Positions 24,694 to 38,095 of a stretch of 54,016 bases of DNA are shown here, one piece after another. Positions within the stretch are counted from its first letter, which is position 1; each line of letters starts with the position of its first letter. Below the pieces are notes generated by a model that saw only the letters and a list, made by a program, of their open reading frames with translations, made no database searches and was not told the origin of the DNA. The DNA lies in contig NZ_JEMA01000789.1 in NCBI RefSeq assembly GCF_001589285.1, positions 1-54,016 on the forward strand. The letters are read 5' to 3'. Made by a program: the position numbers and the translations under genes. The stretch is from Sorangium cellulosum. GTDB taxonomy: Bacteria > Myxococcota_A > Polyangia > Polyangiales > Polyangiaceae.

Positions 24694-25259
24694 GCTTCGG
24701 CGCCATCTTGCTCCTCGCTCTCGGCCTGGCCATGGATGCGACGGCGGTCTCGGCCGCGCGGGGGCTGGCAGTCCCCGAGATTCGCGCCCGGCACGTTGCG
24801 CTCGTCGCGGGTTTCTTCGGCGGGTTCCAGGCGCTCATGCCCTTGATCGGGTGGTTCCTCGGTGCGCGTGTCGGGCCCCTCGTGCAGGCGTGGGATCACT
24901 GGATCGCCTTCGGGCTCCTCGCAGCCATCGGCGGCAAGATGCTGTGGGAGGCGCGGGGGAGCGCTGACGATGACGACGACGCCCCGAAGGACCTGTTCGC
25001 CTTGAACGTCATGTTCGTCCTGGCCGTCGCGACCAGCATCGACGCGCTCGCTGTCGGCTTCACCCTTCCGATGTTGAATGCACCGCTCGTGCTCTCCCTC
25101 GTCACCATCGGGATCACGACAGCGGTCCTGAGCGCGATCGGCCTCTTCGCCGGCAGGCGCTTCGGCGCGATGCTCGGCAAGCGGCTCGACGCGGCCGGCG
25201 GCGTCGTGCTCATCGGCCTTGGCGTGAAGATCCTGATCGAGCACCTGCAGGCGACATGA
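24690..25259 (+). CDS. mntP: Manganese efflux pump MntP
   Basis: 189 residues from GTG 24690, with a GGCGGGGA ribosome binding site. Six hydrophobic segments alternate in two halves. The paired signatures of the family are present: 'LGLAMDATAVSAARG' in the first half and 'VATSIDALAVGFTLP' in the second, where the Asp residues are needed for Mn2+ export, plus 'GGKMLWEA' and the C-terminal 'GGVVLIGLGVKILIEHL'. It removes Mn2+ from the cytoplasm. Upstream I looked for a yybP-ykoY manganese riboswitch and saw no match. The acidic cytoplasmic loop (SADDDDDAPKD) between segments 3 and 4 is typical. Confidence 0.95.
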   Translation: MSFGAILLLALGLAMDATAVSAARGLAVPEIRARHVALVAGFFGGFQALMPLIGWFLGARVGPLVQAWDHWIAFGLLAAIGGKMLWEARGSADDDDDAPKDLFALNVMFVLAVATSIDALAVGFTLPMLNAPLVLSLVTIGITTAVLSAIGLFAGRRFGAMLGKRLDAAGGVVLIGLGVKILIEHLQAT

Positions 25260-25349
25260 GCAGGAGATCCGCGATCGCGCCTTGCTGCGCCGGGGGATCC
25301 CCGCCGCAGCCCCGTGAAGCATGCGGCCAGAGCCGCCGTGATCGCCGTG

Positions 25350-25535
25350 CTACGTCGCCCAGAGCACGGAGAGGTCGAGCTCGATGGCCTCGAAGGGCAC
25401 GAGGCGGACGCACGCGGCGTCGCGATCGACCGGGCCGCGCTCCCACCCCGGACCAGGGACGAGCGAGAAGGCCTCGAGCGTGCGCTTGACGGGCTCGACG
25501 AGCCAGGCGTGCCGCACGCCTTCGCGTGCGTACAT
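25350..25535 (-). pseudogene. Remnant of a Uma2-family (DUF820) protein
   Basis: The 62 codons after position 25535 read 'MYAREGVRHAWLVEPVKRTL', 'EAFSLVPGPGWERGPVDRD' and 'FEAIELDLSVLWAT', the C-terminal third of a Uma2 putative endonuclease-fold domain, where YAREGVRHxWLVDPxxRTLE is a hallmark. The expected N-terminal two thirds, with the catalytic acidic residues, are missing; the sequence upstream in all frames does not resemble the family. It is therefore a truncated copy, probably non-functional. It lies between mntP and a frameshifted helicase gene. Confidence 0.7.
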
Positions 25536-25912
25536 TTCGGCGGGACGGCCTCGAGGTCGGCGCAGGTGGCGCGGCACGTCTTCGCGGCAGACTGGCCCAT
25601 GGTCCAAGCCTGCCCGGGCGCACACGGCGAGGCAAGACCACCGTGCTCGTTCGCGACGCGATGCGGCACCCCCGCTCCGAAACGAGACGCTCAGTCCGCT
25701 CATCGACGAAGGTCAACCCGATCGGCTTCGAACCCCCTCGGCCACGAGCGCACACCTTCCATCAACGACAGCCTCCATGTGGCGCGACGCGGAGAACAAC
25801 GCATTCCGTTCGGGAAGCGTATATTATCAACAATAATCATCCTGCGCTCCGCCGCCCGCCCGCTCATGACACCTCGACATCCCCGTGCCCGCGGGATACA
25901 GGCGGCGGAGGC

Positions 25913-28170
25913 ATGCAGGTCTCCACAGCGCCCATCACGGGCATCACCGCGAGTGACGTGAGAGGGCTGCTCGCCGCGAGCGCCCGCGGCGGGCTGCTCT
26001 CCGGCGCTGATCTCTTCACCCTGGCATTCGCGCTCTCGGGCCGGTCGCACAGGCAGCCGCTGACGCTCGATGAGGCGCGTGACCTGCTGTTGGCAAACGG
26101 CCTTCCGCAGGCGCTCGCGGGGGATGAGCTCATCGAGCGGATGCGCGAATCGACGAGCGCGGATCCGGCGTTCCTGGTCTACAACACGACGACGTTCTGC
26201 CTCGACCGCAAGGTCGGTCTCTCGCGCCGGCTCGGCCAGCTCGTCCTCCGGCACGACGTCCAGCAGCTCCTCCGGGCGCACCGCGCGGAGCCGCCGCCGC
26301 TGGAGCGCCCTGCCGCCCGCCCTCCAGCGCGGGCTCGGCGGACCGACGCGCCCGCTGCGCCGACTCGACGGCCTCCCACCGCGCCGACCCCGGAGCGCCC
26401 GTCCGGGCCCGCTCCACCGGTGCCGCCCCCGCCGCCCAGGAAGCCGGCGCCGCTCCTGATCTCCGGCCTCGACCGGTCCGAGCTGCTCCGGAAGCTCCAG
26501 GGCCCGCCGTCCTCGCTCGCGGCGGTGAGCCACGCGCTGCGCGCCCACCTGCTCGCCTCGGCCGAGCAGTTCGAGGAGCTGCTCGCGCTCGCCGCGCTCG
26601 CCGGCGTCGAGCCGCACCGCTACCAGATCGAGACAGCGCGCCGCGTCCTCCGCGTGTTCCGCGGGCGCGCGCTGCTCGCCGACGAGGTCGGGCTCGGCAA
26701 GACCGTCGAGGCGCTCATGATCCTGCGCGAGTACCAGCTCCGCGGGATGGTCCGGCGGGCGCTCGTCCTCGTCCCCCCGGCGCTCGTCGGCCAGTGGACG
26801 GGCGAGCTCGCGGAGAAGGCCGGGATCGCGGCGCGGACGACCGACGACGCCGCGCGCACCGCGGATCCAGACGCCTTCTGGCGCGACGAGGGCGTCGTCG
26901 TCGCGTCGCTCGCCCTCGCGAGGAGCTCGAAGCACGCGCCGCTCGTCCAGGCCGCCTCGTGGGACCTCGTGATCGTCGACGAGGCCCATCACGTCAAGAG
27001 CCGCACCACCGCCAGCTTCAAGCTGGTCGACGGCCTGCACAGCCGGTTCCTCCTGATGCTCACGGCGACGCCCATCGAGACCGATCTCGAGGAGCTCTAC
27101 AACCTCGTGACGCTGCTCAAGCCCGGGCAGTTCGCGACCCCGGCCGCCTTCCGCGCGCAGTTCGTCGACCCGAAGGACCCGCTGTCGCCGAAGAACCGGG
27201 AGCGGCTGCGCGCCCTGCTCGCCGAGGTGATGGTGCGCAACACCCGCGCCGACAGCGGCCTCGCGCTGCCGCCCCGCTATGTGAGCACGGTGATTGTCGA
27301 TCCGTTGCCGGAGGAGCGCGCGCTCTACGAGCGCGTCCTCGAGCTCGTACGCGCGCGCGGGGCCGACGCGGGCGCACGGCTGGTGGCGTCGACGCTCCTG
27401 CGCGGCGCCGGCTCGAGCCCCGCCGCTGTGCGCGGGAGCCTGGAGCGCATGAGCGCGAGCGACAGGCGGGCGCCCGCGCTGCGCGCCGCGCTGGCCGAGC
27501 TCGCGACGCTCGCGGCCTCGGTCCGCGCGTCCCGGAAGGGCGGCGCGCTCGTCGACCTCGCGCGCGCTCACGACGAGCAGATCCTCGTCTTCACCCGGTT
27601 CCGCGACACGCTCTCGGACATCGAGGCCGTGCTCCGCGACGCCGGCGTCGCGTCCGCCGCGTTCCACGGCGGCCTCTCCGCCGCGGACAAGCGCGCGGCC
27701 CTGTCGGCGTTCCGCGAAGGGCGCGCGCGTGCTCGTCTCCACCGACGCCGGCGGCGAGGGGCACAACCTCCATCACTGCCATGTCCTCGTGAACTTCGAT
27801 CTCCCCTACAATCCCATGCTCATCGAGCAGCGGATCGGGCGGCTGCACCGGATGGGCCAGCGAGAGGAAGCTCGAGGCCTTGCCCGGGCGGTTCGCGGCG
27901 AAGGTGACCTGCTCGGTCGCGGCGCTCGTGAGCGCCGAGATCCCGGCGGCGCTCGTGAGCCTGCGTCTCCGGCGCCGCAAGGAGGCGCGGGAGCTCGTCG
28001 TCCGGCTCCCGGCGGGCGCGTCGAGCCTGGACAGGCTCACGTGCGAGGCGTGCGGCGCGGCGACGTCGAGGCCGGCGGCCTGCGACGATCGGATGCATCT
28101 GCTCTGCGAGCCGTGCGCGCCGAACGCGCAGGGCAGGATCGCGTGCCCGGCGTGCGCGAGGCGGCGCTGA
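25913..28170 (+). pseudogene. SNF2/RapA-type DNA translocase, frameshifted
   Basis: The start ATG 25913 (MQVSTAPITGITASD) begins a frame with a Pro-rich linker (about 125-185) and a helicase core: 'LLADEVGLGKTVEALMILRE' (motif I), 'LVLVPPALVGQWTGEL' (Ia), 'VIVDEAHHVKSR' (DEAH motif II) and 'LMLTATPIETDLEELYN' (III). At about 27720 the frame must shift to continue as '[20 protein letters not shown]', '[20 protein letters not shown]' (motifs V-VI). Near 27860 a second shift leads to '[16 protein letters not shown]' and a C-terminal zinc-ribbon-like end (CEACG, CEPC, CPAC) closing at 28170. The usual long region after motif VI is absent, so a deletion accompanies the second shift. Both breaks could be real decay or, for the first (in a CG-rich run), a sequencing error. 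If intact it would remodel protein-nucleic acid complexes. Confidence 0.8.
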
Positions 28171-28184
28171 GAGGGGCGCTGAGG

Positions 28185-29264
28185 TCACCCGCGTGGCGAG
28201 GGAGGACGCGGCTCCGGCGTGGCGCGGAGGCAGCTCCGCAGCTCCCGCGGGGCGCGGCCGAACCACCGCTGGCAGGCGTGGCTGAACGCTGTCGTGTCCG
28301 CGAAGCCGAGCTGCAGCGCGATCTCTGTCACGCTGGCCGTCGCCCCCCGGAGCAAGTCGCTGGCGCGCTCGCGGCGCACCTCCTCGACGAGGCGCCGGAA
28401 GCTCGTCCCCTCGGCGTCCAGGCGCCGGCGCAAGGTCCGCTCCGTCGTGCCGAGGGCGCACGCAACGAGCGAGAGCGACGGGATGCCGCCGTCGACGCGC
28501 GACAGCTCGCGGACGATCTGGTGCCGGACGGCGTCAACGATCGAGCGCGGCGTGAGCGGCTCCGACAGCGCCTCGGCGGACCTGCACAGGTATTCCCAGA
28601 GCACCCGGTTTGCAGAGGGGGGCGCCGCGTCGAGGATCTCGCGACGGAAGGAGAACCCGTCGTGCGGGGCGTCAAAGCGCACGGCGCAACCGAAGAACGC
28701 GCTGTGCCCGGCCCGGCGAGGCGGCGCGGGGTGGCGGAAGGTCACCTCGACGGGCGTGAGATCAGCGCCGGCGATCCGCCGCAGGCCGCCGAGGCCCTGC
28801 GCGACGGCCGTCTCGTTGGACAGCCGGTGTCCGAGGGTGAGAGGCCCCGTGCGGTACCACCGGACGTGGACGCGTCTGGCGGCCTCCGTCACCTCCCAGC
28901 GGCCCGAGTCGGTGAGCAGCGCGCCGTAGCGAGCGACGGTGTCGAGCGCGTCGCGCACGGAAGGCGCTGTCATCATCGCGAAGCCGAGCACGTGCAGATC
29001 CTCGATGACCGCCTGTTGCGCGACCCGGATCGGCAACGACGGATCATCGAGCGTCTGACCCAGATACGTCCACAGGTCGAGCAGGTGATCGAAAACGACG
29101 CGCCTCGCCGCGTCCTCGGCGAGCGCCAGCGGGACGCCGGTCGCGCGGCGCATGGCGTCCGGCCGCACGCCGGCCCGCAGCGCGTGGTCCACGACACGCT
29201 GAACCACGCCCGCCACGACGGTCGGTCGGGGTCGCACCATGCGCTCGGCGCCAGCATTCCGCAT
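28185..29264 (-). CDS. AraC-family transcriptional regulator
   Basis: 359 residues; the start may be ATG 29264 or 29240 (MVRPRP), neither with a strong ribosome binding site. The N-terminal 220 residues match the arabinose-binding-like sensing domain of OruR/ArgR-type AraC proteins ('[20 protein letters not shown]', '[14 protein letters not shown]', '[20 protein letters not shown]'). The C-terminus has the two helix-turn-helix motifs: '[20 protein letters not shown]' and '[20 protein letters not shown]' followed by '[13 protein letters not shown]'. It binds DNA as a regulator of unknown target; the ligand is unknown. It converges with the helicase gene (14-bp gap). Confidence 0.95.
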   Translation of the reverse strand: MRNAGAERMVRPRPTVVAGVVQRVVDHALRAGVRPDAMRRATGVPLALAEDAARRVVFDHLLDLWTYLGQTLDDPSLPIRVAQQAVIEDLHVLGFAMMTAPSVRDALDTVARYGALLTDSGRWEVTEAARRVHVRWYRTGPLTLGHRLSNETAVAQGLGGLRRIAGADLTPVEVTFRHPAPPRRAGHSAFFGCAVRFDAPHDGFSFRREILDAAPPSANRVLWEYLCRSAEALSEPLTPRSIVDAVRHQIVRELSRVDGGIPSLSLVACALGTTERTLRRRLDAEGTSFRRLVEEVRRERASDLLRGATASVTEIALQLGFADTTAFSHACQRWFGRAPRELRSCLRATPEPRPPSPRG

Positions 29265-29369
29265 GCCAGCGCCCGGCGCTCGCCGTGGACGGCAATCGGC
29301 GCAGCGGGCAGCTTTCTTGGCGCGTCGGGCATGACGCTGCGATCAGGGGAGCATGACCGTCGTGCGGGC

Positions 29370-30632
29370 TCAGGGGCTCGTGAAGCCCAGGATCCCGTGC
29401 CCGACCAGCGCGTGGACGGTGTTCGGGGGGTCTGGCGCGGTGTTCGTGGCGCTCGCCACGCCCTCGCGCATGAACGCGGTCCGGATGCGTGTGATGGAGG
29501 ACGCCCGATGCGCCTCCTGGAGCAGCCGCATCGCCTCGGCCGGGACCGTGATCGAGCCGTCCCCTCCCAGCGCGATGCACTGGATCTCGACCTGCTTGTC
29601 GGCGGGAGGCGGCATCGCGAACGGCGATGTTCCCTCGACGTCGCCGTCGGTGCTTGTGATACGCACGATCGTGCCCTGCGCGGCTCCGCAGCGCTCGCCC
29701 TGGCCGCCGCAGCCGAGGGTCATCGTCGCGCCATCGAGCGGCACCGCGCCGAGGAGGGCCAGCGACGCCTCGTCGAGCGCGAACGCCTCCCCCGCCACGA
29801 CGGGCCCCAGATCGGGGACCTCGAAGGCCATCGAGCCGCCGGGCTCGATGCCCACGACGATCTCATCGCCGCGCGCGATCGGATCGCTGGGGTTGCCGGG
29901 CACGGGTCCCGCGCCGGCGAGCACGGCATAGCTGGCCGCGAACGCTTCATCGGTCGCGTTCGGATTGACCACGACCGCCACCTCGCTCGACTCGACGGCA
30001 ACGATGGGGAACGCCCCGTTGTTTCCGCCCATCGCCGCGCCGTCCACGCGCAGGGTGCGACCCACGTCGGCCGCGGAGAACATCGCGCCTCCGACCGAGT
30101 ACGCTGCGGTTCCCGTCTCCCCGGCTGTCACGCTCGCCTGGCCCGATCCATCGTGGATCGGGCAGACATAGCTGCTGCCCTGGAACCGGCATTCGATAGG
30201 TCCGTCCGCGAGCCCGGAGATCGTGACGACGCCTTGGTCGGTGAGCGGCGGCGGCGGATTGTCCTGCGCGTCGTAGACCCATCCCTTGCATCCGGTGGGC
30301 TGGCCGGGCGATTCCTCGTAACTTGGGGGCTTCGCCGCGGTGAACAGGACCTGTACCGAGAGGCCGTGACCTGCCTGCGGCGCACCGGCGATCGAGATAT
30401 CCTGGATGGAGATGAGGCCGCCGTGGGTCGGGGCGACGCCGCTGCCTGCGCCCCCGTCGCCCCCCGAGGTGCCGGCGCCGCCCGAGCCCGCGCTCGTTGG
30501 CGCGCCGCCGCTCCCTTCGAGGCCGTCGTCTCCCGGGTTTTCGCAGCACCCCGCGACGGTGAGGGCCGTTGTGATGAGCAAGGCGGCGCTCCGGCCGATC
30601 GGGTTCCGCGAGGGTCGCATTCGATGAATCAT
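29370..30632 (-). CDS. Secreted lipoprotein with Gly-rich linker
   Basis: 420 residues from ATG 30632, with GGAGG seven bases upstream. The signal peptide ends in lipobox VAGC, followed by a Gly/Ser linker ('[19 protein letters not shown]') typical of myxobacterial surface lipoproteins. The mature domain (about 80-400) is beta-rich with few Cys: '[20 protein letters not shown]', '[16 protein letters not shown]', '[19 protein letters not shown]', '[14 protein letters not shown]'. No enzyme motif is visible; a binding or adhesin-like role is possible. It is upstream of the AraC-type gene in the same direction (105 bp). Confidence 0.88.
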   Translation of the reverse strand: MIHRMRPSRNPIGRSAALLITTALTVAGCCENPGDDGLEGSGGAPTSAGSGGAGTSGGDGGAGSGVAPTHGGLISIQDISIAGAPQAGHGLSVQVLFTAAKPPSYEESPGQPTGCKGWVYDAQDNPPPPLTDQGVVTISGLADGPIECRFQGSSYVCPIHDGSGQASVTAGETGTAAYSVGGAMFSAADVGRTLRVDGAAMGGNNGAFPIVAVESSEVAVVVNPNATDEAFAASYAVLAGAGPVPGNPSDPIARGDEIVVGIEPGGSMAFEVPDLGPVVAGEAFALDEASLALLGAVPLDGATMTLGCGGQGERCGAAQGTIVRITSTDGDVEGTSPFAMPPPADKQVEIQCIALGGDGSITVPAEAMRLLQEAHRASSITRIRTAFMREGVASATNTAPDPPNTVHALVGHGILGFTSP

Positions 30633-30835
30633 GAGGTACCTCCAGGCGTCGTGATGGAACGCGTCGACCACTACCGGTTGACCGCGTGCAAGGAGGTATG
30701 AGGGTGTCGCCTCGGATCGGCTTGGTCGCGCCGGCCACGAACCTGGTCGAAGCGGCCTCGCCGCGCCCGGGCGCGTAGTTCAAGGAGGTGTCACCGCAGC
30801 TCTCGATCTGACGTGTTACCAGGGCTCCTCTCGTA

Positions 30836-30982
30836 CCGCTCCGCGGTCGCGCCAAACCGCTCCACGGCTGCCCCGAACCGCTTCACGGTTGCCCCGAACC
30901 GCTCCACGGCTGCCCCGAACCGCTTCACGGTTGCCCCGAACCGCTTCACGGTTGCCCTGAACCGCTCCAACGCTGCCCTTGG
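30836..30982 (+). repeat. 21-bp tandem repeat array 3 (7 diverged copies)
   Basis: Seven 21-bp units of the same family as arrays 1 and 2. Two subtypes alternate, one with core CCGCTCCACGGCTGCCCCG and one with CCGCTTCACGGTTGCCCCG, and the end units are more diverged. Same orientation as arrays 1 and 2. The GC-rich tail follows and looks partly duplicated (about 30990-31052: CCCCCGGTCCCCCCCGGG-TCTGGAGCCC, then CCCCGGGTGGTCCCCCC). Confidence 0.9.
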
Positions 30983-31174
30983 TGCCGCGTACCCCCGGTC
31001 CCCCCCGGGTCTGGAGCCCTTGCCGCCTCAAGCCCCGGGTGGTCCCCCCTCGTTCAAGCCCTGTTCGGCGATGGCCCCCGGCCTATCGCCCGCCGTCTTC
31101 CACCGCGCCCCTTGCCAGCCCACCGCTGCCGCCGGATCCCCCCATTCATCTCTTCAACGGACGTCCAGGCGTGA

Positions 31175-31423
31175 GCGCCGGGGTGGGGCTGTGCGCGGCA
31201 GCGCGCGGGGGGCGCGCTGGAGCACCGAACGAGGTGCCATAAGGTCTCAGTGGGCTCCACGTCTCAGGCGCGCCTTGTGTGGCGCGCAACGAAACGTCCC
31301 AGCAGGCATGGCCCGAAGTGAGACATGCCGGGCGGTGTTCCCATGCGCAAGCTCTCCCGCCGCCCGTCTTGGCGGATGGCCAGCGCCCCCCGCGCGCTGC
31401 CGCGCACAGCCCCACCCCGGCGC
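31175..31423. repeat. 41-bp perfect inverted repeat, arms 167 bp apart
   Basis: The arms 31175-31215 and 31383-31423 are exact reverse complements (the left arm starts GCGCCGGGGTGGGGCTGTGC). Between them lies a hairpin (GCGCGCC-TTGTGT-GGCGCGC, 31268-31287) and no gene. No transposase is present; the element may be a non-autonomous (MITE-like) insertion or a folded RNA. It lies between array 3 and the hybrid kinase 3' end. Confidence 0.85.
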
Positions 31424-31442
31424 GTGCCCCCTGGAACCTCCG

Positions 31443-34868
<3,426 letters not shown>

Positions 34869-34950
34869 GATGGTCGACGACCGGCCGCATGGTAGCGAGG
34901 CGCTATCGCAGAAGCCAGCGGCGCAGGCGCGCGCTCGGCGCGCGGCGCGC

Positions 34951-35805
34951 TTATGCGTCGGACGCGTCGGAGCCGAGCCGCGCGCGGGCGCGCCGGACCA
35001 ACGCCTGGACGGCCAGATGCGCCTCGTCGCGGACCGCGTCGACGTTCTGGCCGGCCGTGGCGATGGGCTCGCCTACCTCGAGCGCGACGGGGATACGTCG
35101 CGCACGGCTCACCCGGGCCATGTGCGCCGCGAACGACTCGTCCACGTAGGAAGATTCAGCGCCGCCGTACACGAGGCCGACGGGGACGATCTCCGCGCCG
35201 ACGCGGCACGCCGCGGTGAATGCGCCCGCGCGGAACGGCCGCACCTCGTCCCCCGAGAACGTCGTCCCCTCGGGGTAAACCATCACACCACGGCCACCCT
35301 TGAGCGCGGCGCACATCGCCTGCACGACCGCAGACCCGCTGCGCTTGCTCGACCGGTCGACGAAGAGCGTGCCGACGCGGCGCGCCGCCATGCCGACAAC
35401 CGGCCAGCCGGCGAGGTCGGCGCGGCTGACGACCGTCGCCTCGAAAAATGCGAGCGTCACCATGATGTCGAGCGCGGAGCGGTGGTTCATCACGAACACG
35501 CGCCCGACGCCGGAGGGATCGCGGCCGGGGTAGTACGCCGCGGCGGGTCGATCGCGGCCGGCTGCGCCGGGCCCTGGCGCGGGCTCGCCGTGGACGAGGC
35601 CGCCCACGCGCACGTCGAGGCCGTACAGCTTGAGGAGCGCGCGACCGTACCGGCGCATCCATGTATGCAGGACCACCTCGCGATCGGCCGCGCTGGAGAT
35701 CGCCGTGTCGACCTCGAGCAGGCCGTACATGCCGAAGGTGAGGCCGACGAAGCCGGCGGCGCGAAGGGGGAAGCGGAGGACGTCGAGGGGGTGAGCGCTG
35801 GCCAT
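34951..35805 (-). CDS. 1-acyl-sn-glycerol-3-phosphate acyltransferase (PlsC-like)
   Basis: 284 residues. The acyltransferase motif I NHRSALD lies at residues 107-113 (catalytic His and Asp), 'GTLFVDRSS' follows (motif II region), and the substrate-binding YPEGTTF is at 177-183, with 'IVPVGLVYGG' after it. A hydrophobic N-terminal stretch (about 9-30) anchors the enzyme in the inner membrane. It converts lysophosphatidate to phosphatidate in phospholipid synthesis. 50 bp downstream of gatB and 82 bp upstream of the kinase, same direction, so perhaps one leftward unit. Some myxobacterial paralogues modify other lipids; the substrate is inferred from motifs. Confidence 0.93.
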   Translation of the reverse strand: MASAHPLDVLRFPLRAAGFVGLTFGMYGLLEVDTAISSAADREVVLHTWMRRYGRALLKLYGLDVRVGGLVHGEPAPGPGAAGRDRPAAAYYPGRDPSGVGRVFVMNHRSALDIMVTLAFFEATVVSRADLAGWPVVGMAARRVGTLFVDRSSKRSGSAVVQAMCAALKGGRGVMVYPEGTTFSGDEVRPFRAGAFTAACRVGAEIVPVGLVYGGAESSYVDESFAAHMARVSRARRIPVALEVGEPIATAGQNVDAVRDEAHLAVQALVRRARARLGSDASDA

Positions 35806-35855
35806 GCTCGCTGAGCGGCTACCCTATTTCACGCTCGGGCTCGGAGAAAGCGCCT

Positions 35856-37313
35856 TCACGCGCCCGCGACAGGGGCACCATCGAGCAGCCGCTTGAGCAC
35901 CTCGTTCACGACCGCCGGGTTCGCGCTGCCCCCCGTCTGCTTCATGATCTGCCCGACGAAGTAGCCGAGCAGCGCGGTCTTGCCGGCGCGGTACGCCGCC
36001 GCCTGCTTCGCGTTCGCGGCGATGACCGACGCGGCGATCGCCTCGATCGCGGACGCGTCGCTCATGACGGCCATCCCCTTGTCGCGGACGATGTCGCCGG
36101 GCGCCCGGTCGGTGCCGGCCATCTCCGTGTACACCTCCTTGGCCTGCTTGCCGCTGATCGCGCCCTCGTCGACGAGGCGGAGCAGCGCGGCCACCTGCGC
36201 CGGGGAGACAGGGAACGTCGCCGACAGGCCCGTCGTGCGGGTGTCGCGCAGCACCTCGCCCTGGACGAAGTTCGCGACCTTGACCGCGTCGCCGTGCAGG
36301 CGCGCCGCCTCCTCGAAGAACGCCGCGATCTGCGGGTGGCCCGTCATTACCGACGCCGCGTACGGCGTGAGCCCGAGCGACTCGGTGAGGCGGCGCCGCT
36401 TGTCGACCGGCGGCTCCGGGAGCGCGGCGCGCACCCCGGCGAGGAACGCCTCGTCGACGACGAGCGGCGGCAGGTCCGGCTCGGGGAAGTAGCGGTAGCC
36501 GGACTCGTTCTCCTTGTCGCGGAGGAGGTACGTCTCCTTCTTCTCCGCGTTGTACCCGCGCGTCTGCTGGCGCACCCGGCCGCCCTGCTCGATGAGCGCG
36601 ATCTGCCGCCGGATCTCGAGGTCGATCGCCTCGGCGACGAAGCGGAACGAGTTGATGTTCTTGAGCTCCGTCCGCGTGCCGAGCTTCGTCTGGCCCGCCC
36701 TTCGGACCGAGACGTTGGCGTCGCAGCGGAAGCTGCCCTGCTCGAGGTTGCCGTCGTTCACGCCGATGAACATCAGGATCTCGCGCAGCCGCTTCAGGTA
36801 CTCGGCCGCCTCGGCGCCCGAGCTCAGGTCGGGCTCGCCGACGATCTCGATGAGCGGGGTGCCGGCGCGGTTGAGATCGACGACCGACAGGCCCCCGACG
36901 CCGTGGAGGTTCTTGCCGGCGTCCTCCTCCATGTGGACGCGCGTGATCCCCGCCCGCTTCTTCCCCGCCTCGGTCTCGATCTCGAGCGCGCCCTTCAGGG
37001 CGAGCGGCCGGTCGTACTGGCTGAGCTGGAAGCCCTTCGGCAGGTCCGGATAGAAGTAGTTCTTCCGCGCGAAGATGCTGCTCTCCTGGATGGCGCAGCC
37101 GAGCGCGAGCGCGGCGCTCACCGCCATCCGGACCGCCTCGCGGTTCAGCACCGGGAGCGCCCCCGGGAGCCCGAGGCACACCGGGCACGTGTGCGTGTTC
37201 GGCGGGTCGCCGAAGCTGGTCGCGCAGCCGCAGAACGCCTTGGTGCGGGTGAGGAGCTGCGCGTGGACCTCGAGCCCGATGACCGCCTCGAAGGGGCCGT
37301 ACGTCGTCGCCAT
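35856..37313 (-). CDS. gatB: Asp-tRNA(Asn)/Glu-tRNA(Gln) amidotransferase subunit B
   Basis: 485 residues, normal for GatB. The N-terminus has the signature 'YGPFEAVIGLEVHAQLLTRT', then 'FCGCATSFGDPPNTHTCPVC' with the Cys pattern CxC...CxxC of the zinc site, 'KNYFYPDLPKGFQLSQYD' and 'EEDAGKNLHGVGG'. The C-terminal YqeY-like helical domain starts about residue 325 and binds the tRNA elbow. With GatA and GatC it converts misacylated Glu-tRNA(Gln) or Asp-tRNA(Asn) to the correct amide. gatA and gatC are not in this window. It follows nuoI by 87 bp. Confidence 0.98.
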   Translation of the reverse strand: MATTYGPFEAVIGLEVHAQLLTRTKAFCGCATSFGDPPNTHTCPVCLGLPGALPVLNREAVRMAVSAALALGCAIQESSIFARKNYFYPDLPKGFQLSQYDRPLALKGALEIETEAGKKRAGITRVHMEEDAGKNLHGVGGLSVVDLNRAGTPLIEIVGEPDLSSGAEAAEYLKRLREILMFIGVNDGNLEQGSFRCDANVSVRRAGQTKLGTRTELKNINSFRFVAEAIDLEIRRQIALIEQGGRVRQQTRGYNAEKKETYLLRDKENESGYRYFPEPDLPPLVVDEAFLAGVRAALPEPPVDKRRRLTESLGLTPYAASVMTGHPQIAAFFEEAARLHGDAVKVANFVQGEVLRDTRTTGLSATFPVSPAQVAALLRLVDEGAISGKQAKEVYTEMAGTDRAPGDIVRDKGMAVMSDASAIEAIAASVIAANAKQAAAYRAGKTALLGYFVGQIMKQTGGSANPAVVNEVLKRLLDGAPVAGA

Positions 37314-37400
37314 GGCAGGCTCTTCTAGCAGAACCTCGCCCGGGCGAGAGGCCCCCGGCTCCGCCGGCGGCGGGCCAGGGGGCGCGCCGGGCGAGCCGGC

Positions 37401-38075
37401 TCAGTGATCGGCGTGATCGCGGGTCAGGCCGGGGTGCGTCGGATCGCCCGGCTCGTGGCGCTTGTTCGCGGTCAGGCGCGAGCCCGTGCGATCGGTGAGG
37501 CGCATGAGGAGGTCGCGCCGGTAGATGAACTGCTCGCGGGAGTCGTAGGGCACCGCGTGCAGGCCCGTGTCCATCCGGATGGCGTCGACGGGGCACGCCT
37601 CGACGCAGTAACCGCAGAACACGCAGCGGAGCTCGTCGATGACGAAGCTGCTCGGGTACCGCTCGTAGCCGTGCCGCCGATCGCCCTCGGGGTACTCGGC
37701 CGGATCGATCGCGATGCACTGCGCCGGGCACGCCGTCGAGCAGCAGAGGCACGCGACGCAGCGGGGCGAGCCGTCCTCGCGCAGCGTGAGCCGGTGGATG
37801 CCCCGGAAGCGCTCCGGGTAGGGGCGCTTCTCCTCCGGGTAGCTGATCGTCGTGACGCCGGGCCCGAGCGAGTCGAGCACCGGGTCCGGCTTCTGGCCGA
37901 GCACCATCTCCTTCGTGTTCTTGAAGAAGTGCCTCATCGTGATGCCCAGCCCCTTGACCATCTCGGGGATGTAGGCCTGCACGTCGACGCTCCGGGAGGG
38001 GCGCGGGATCGGCTTGCCGACGACGGGCCGGCCTGCCGGCTTCGTCCAGGGGTTGCTGGGGGTAGCTCTCGCCAT
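37401..38075 (-). CDS. nuoI: NADH-quinone oxidoreductase subunit I
   Basis: 224 residues from ATG 38075. Two 4Fe-4S motifs: 'CVACLCCSTACPAQCI' and 'CVFCGYCVEACPVDAI', as in NuoI, which holds clusters N6a and N6b of complex I. The preceding 'YPEEKRPYPERFRGIHRLTL' is the conserved lead-in; an N-terminal 30-residue Pro/Arg extension is extra. It passes electrons from NuoG clusters towards NuoB. Last gene of the nuo operon, 20 bp after nuoH. The C-terminal 40 residues ('DLLMRLTDRTGSRLTANKRH') include an extra tail. Confidence 0.97.
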   Translation of the reverse strand: MARATPSNPWTKPAGRPVVGKPIPRPSRSVDVQAYIPEMVKGLGITMRHFFKNTKEMVLGQKPDPVLDSLGPGVTTISYPEEKRPYPERFRGIHRLTLREDGSPRCVACLCCSTACPAQCIAIDPAEYPEGDRRHGYERYPSSFVIDELRCVFCGYCVEACPVDAIRMDTGLHAVPYDSREQFIYRRDLLMRLTDRTGSRLTANKRHEPGDPTHPGLTRDHADH

Positions 38076-38095
38076 GGGACTCTCTCTTCGCCTGC

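Noticed and set aside
27729-30701. A 990-codon plus-strand frame over the regulator and lipoprotein genes
   Set aside because: Antisense shadow of the AraC-type and lipoprotein genes; Arg/Ala/Gly-rich composition without motifs. Only its first part belongs to the frameshifted helicase.
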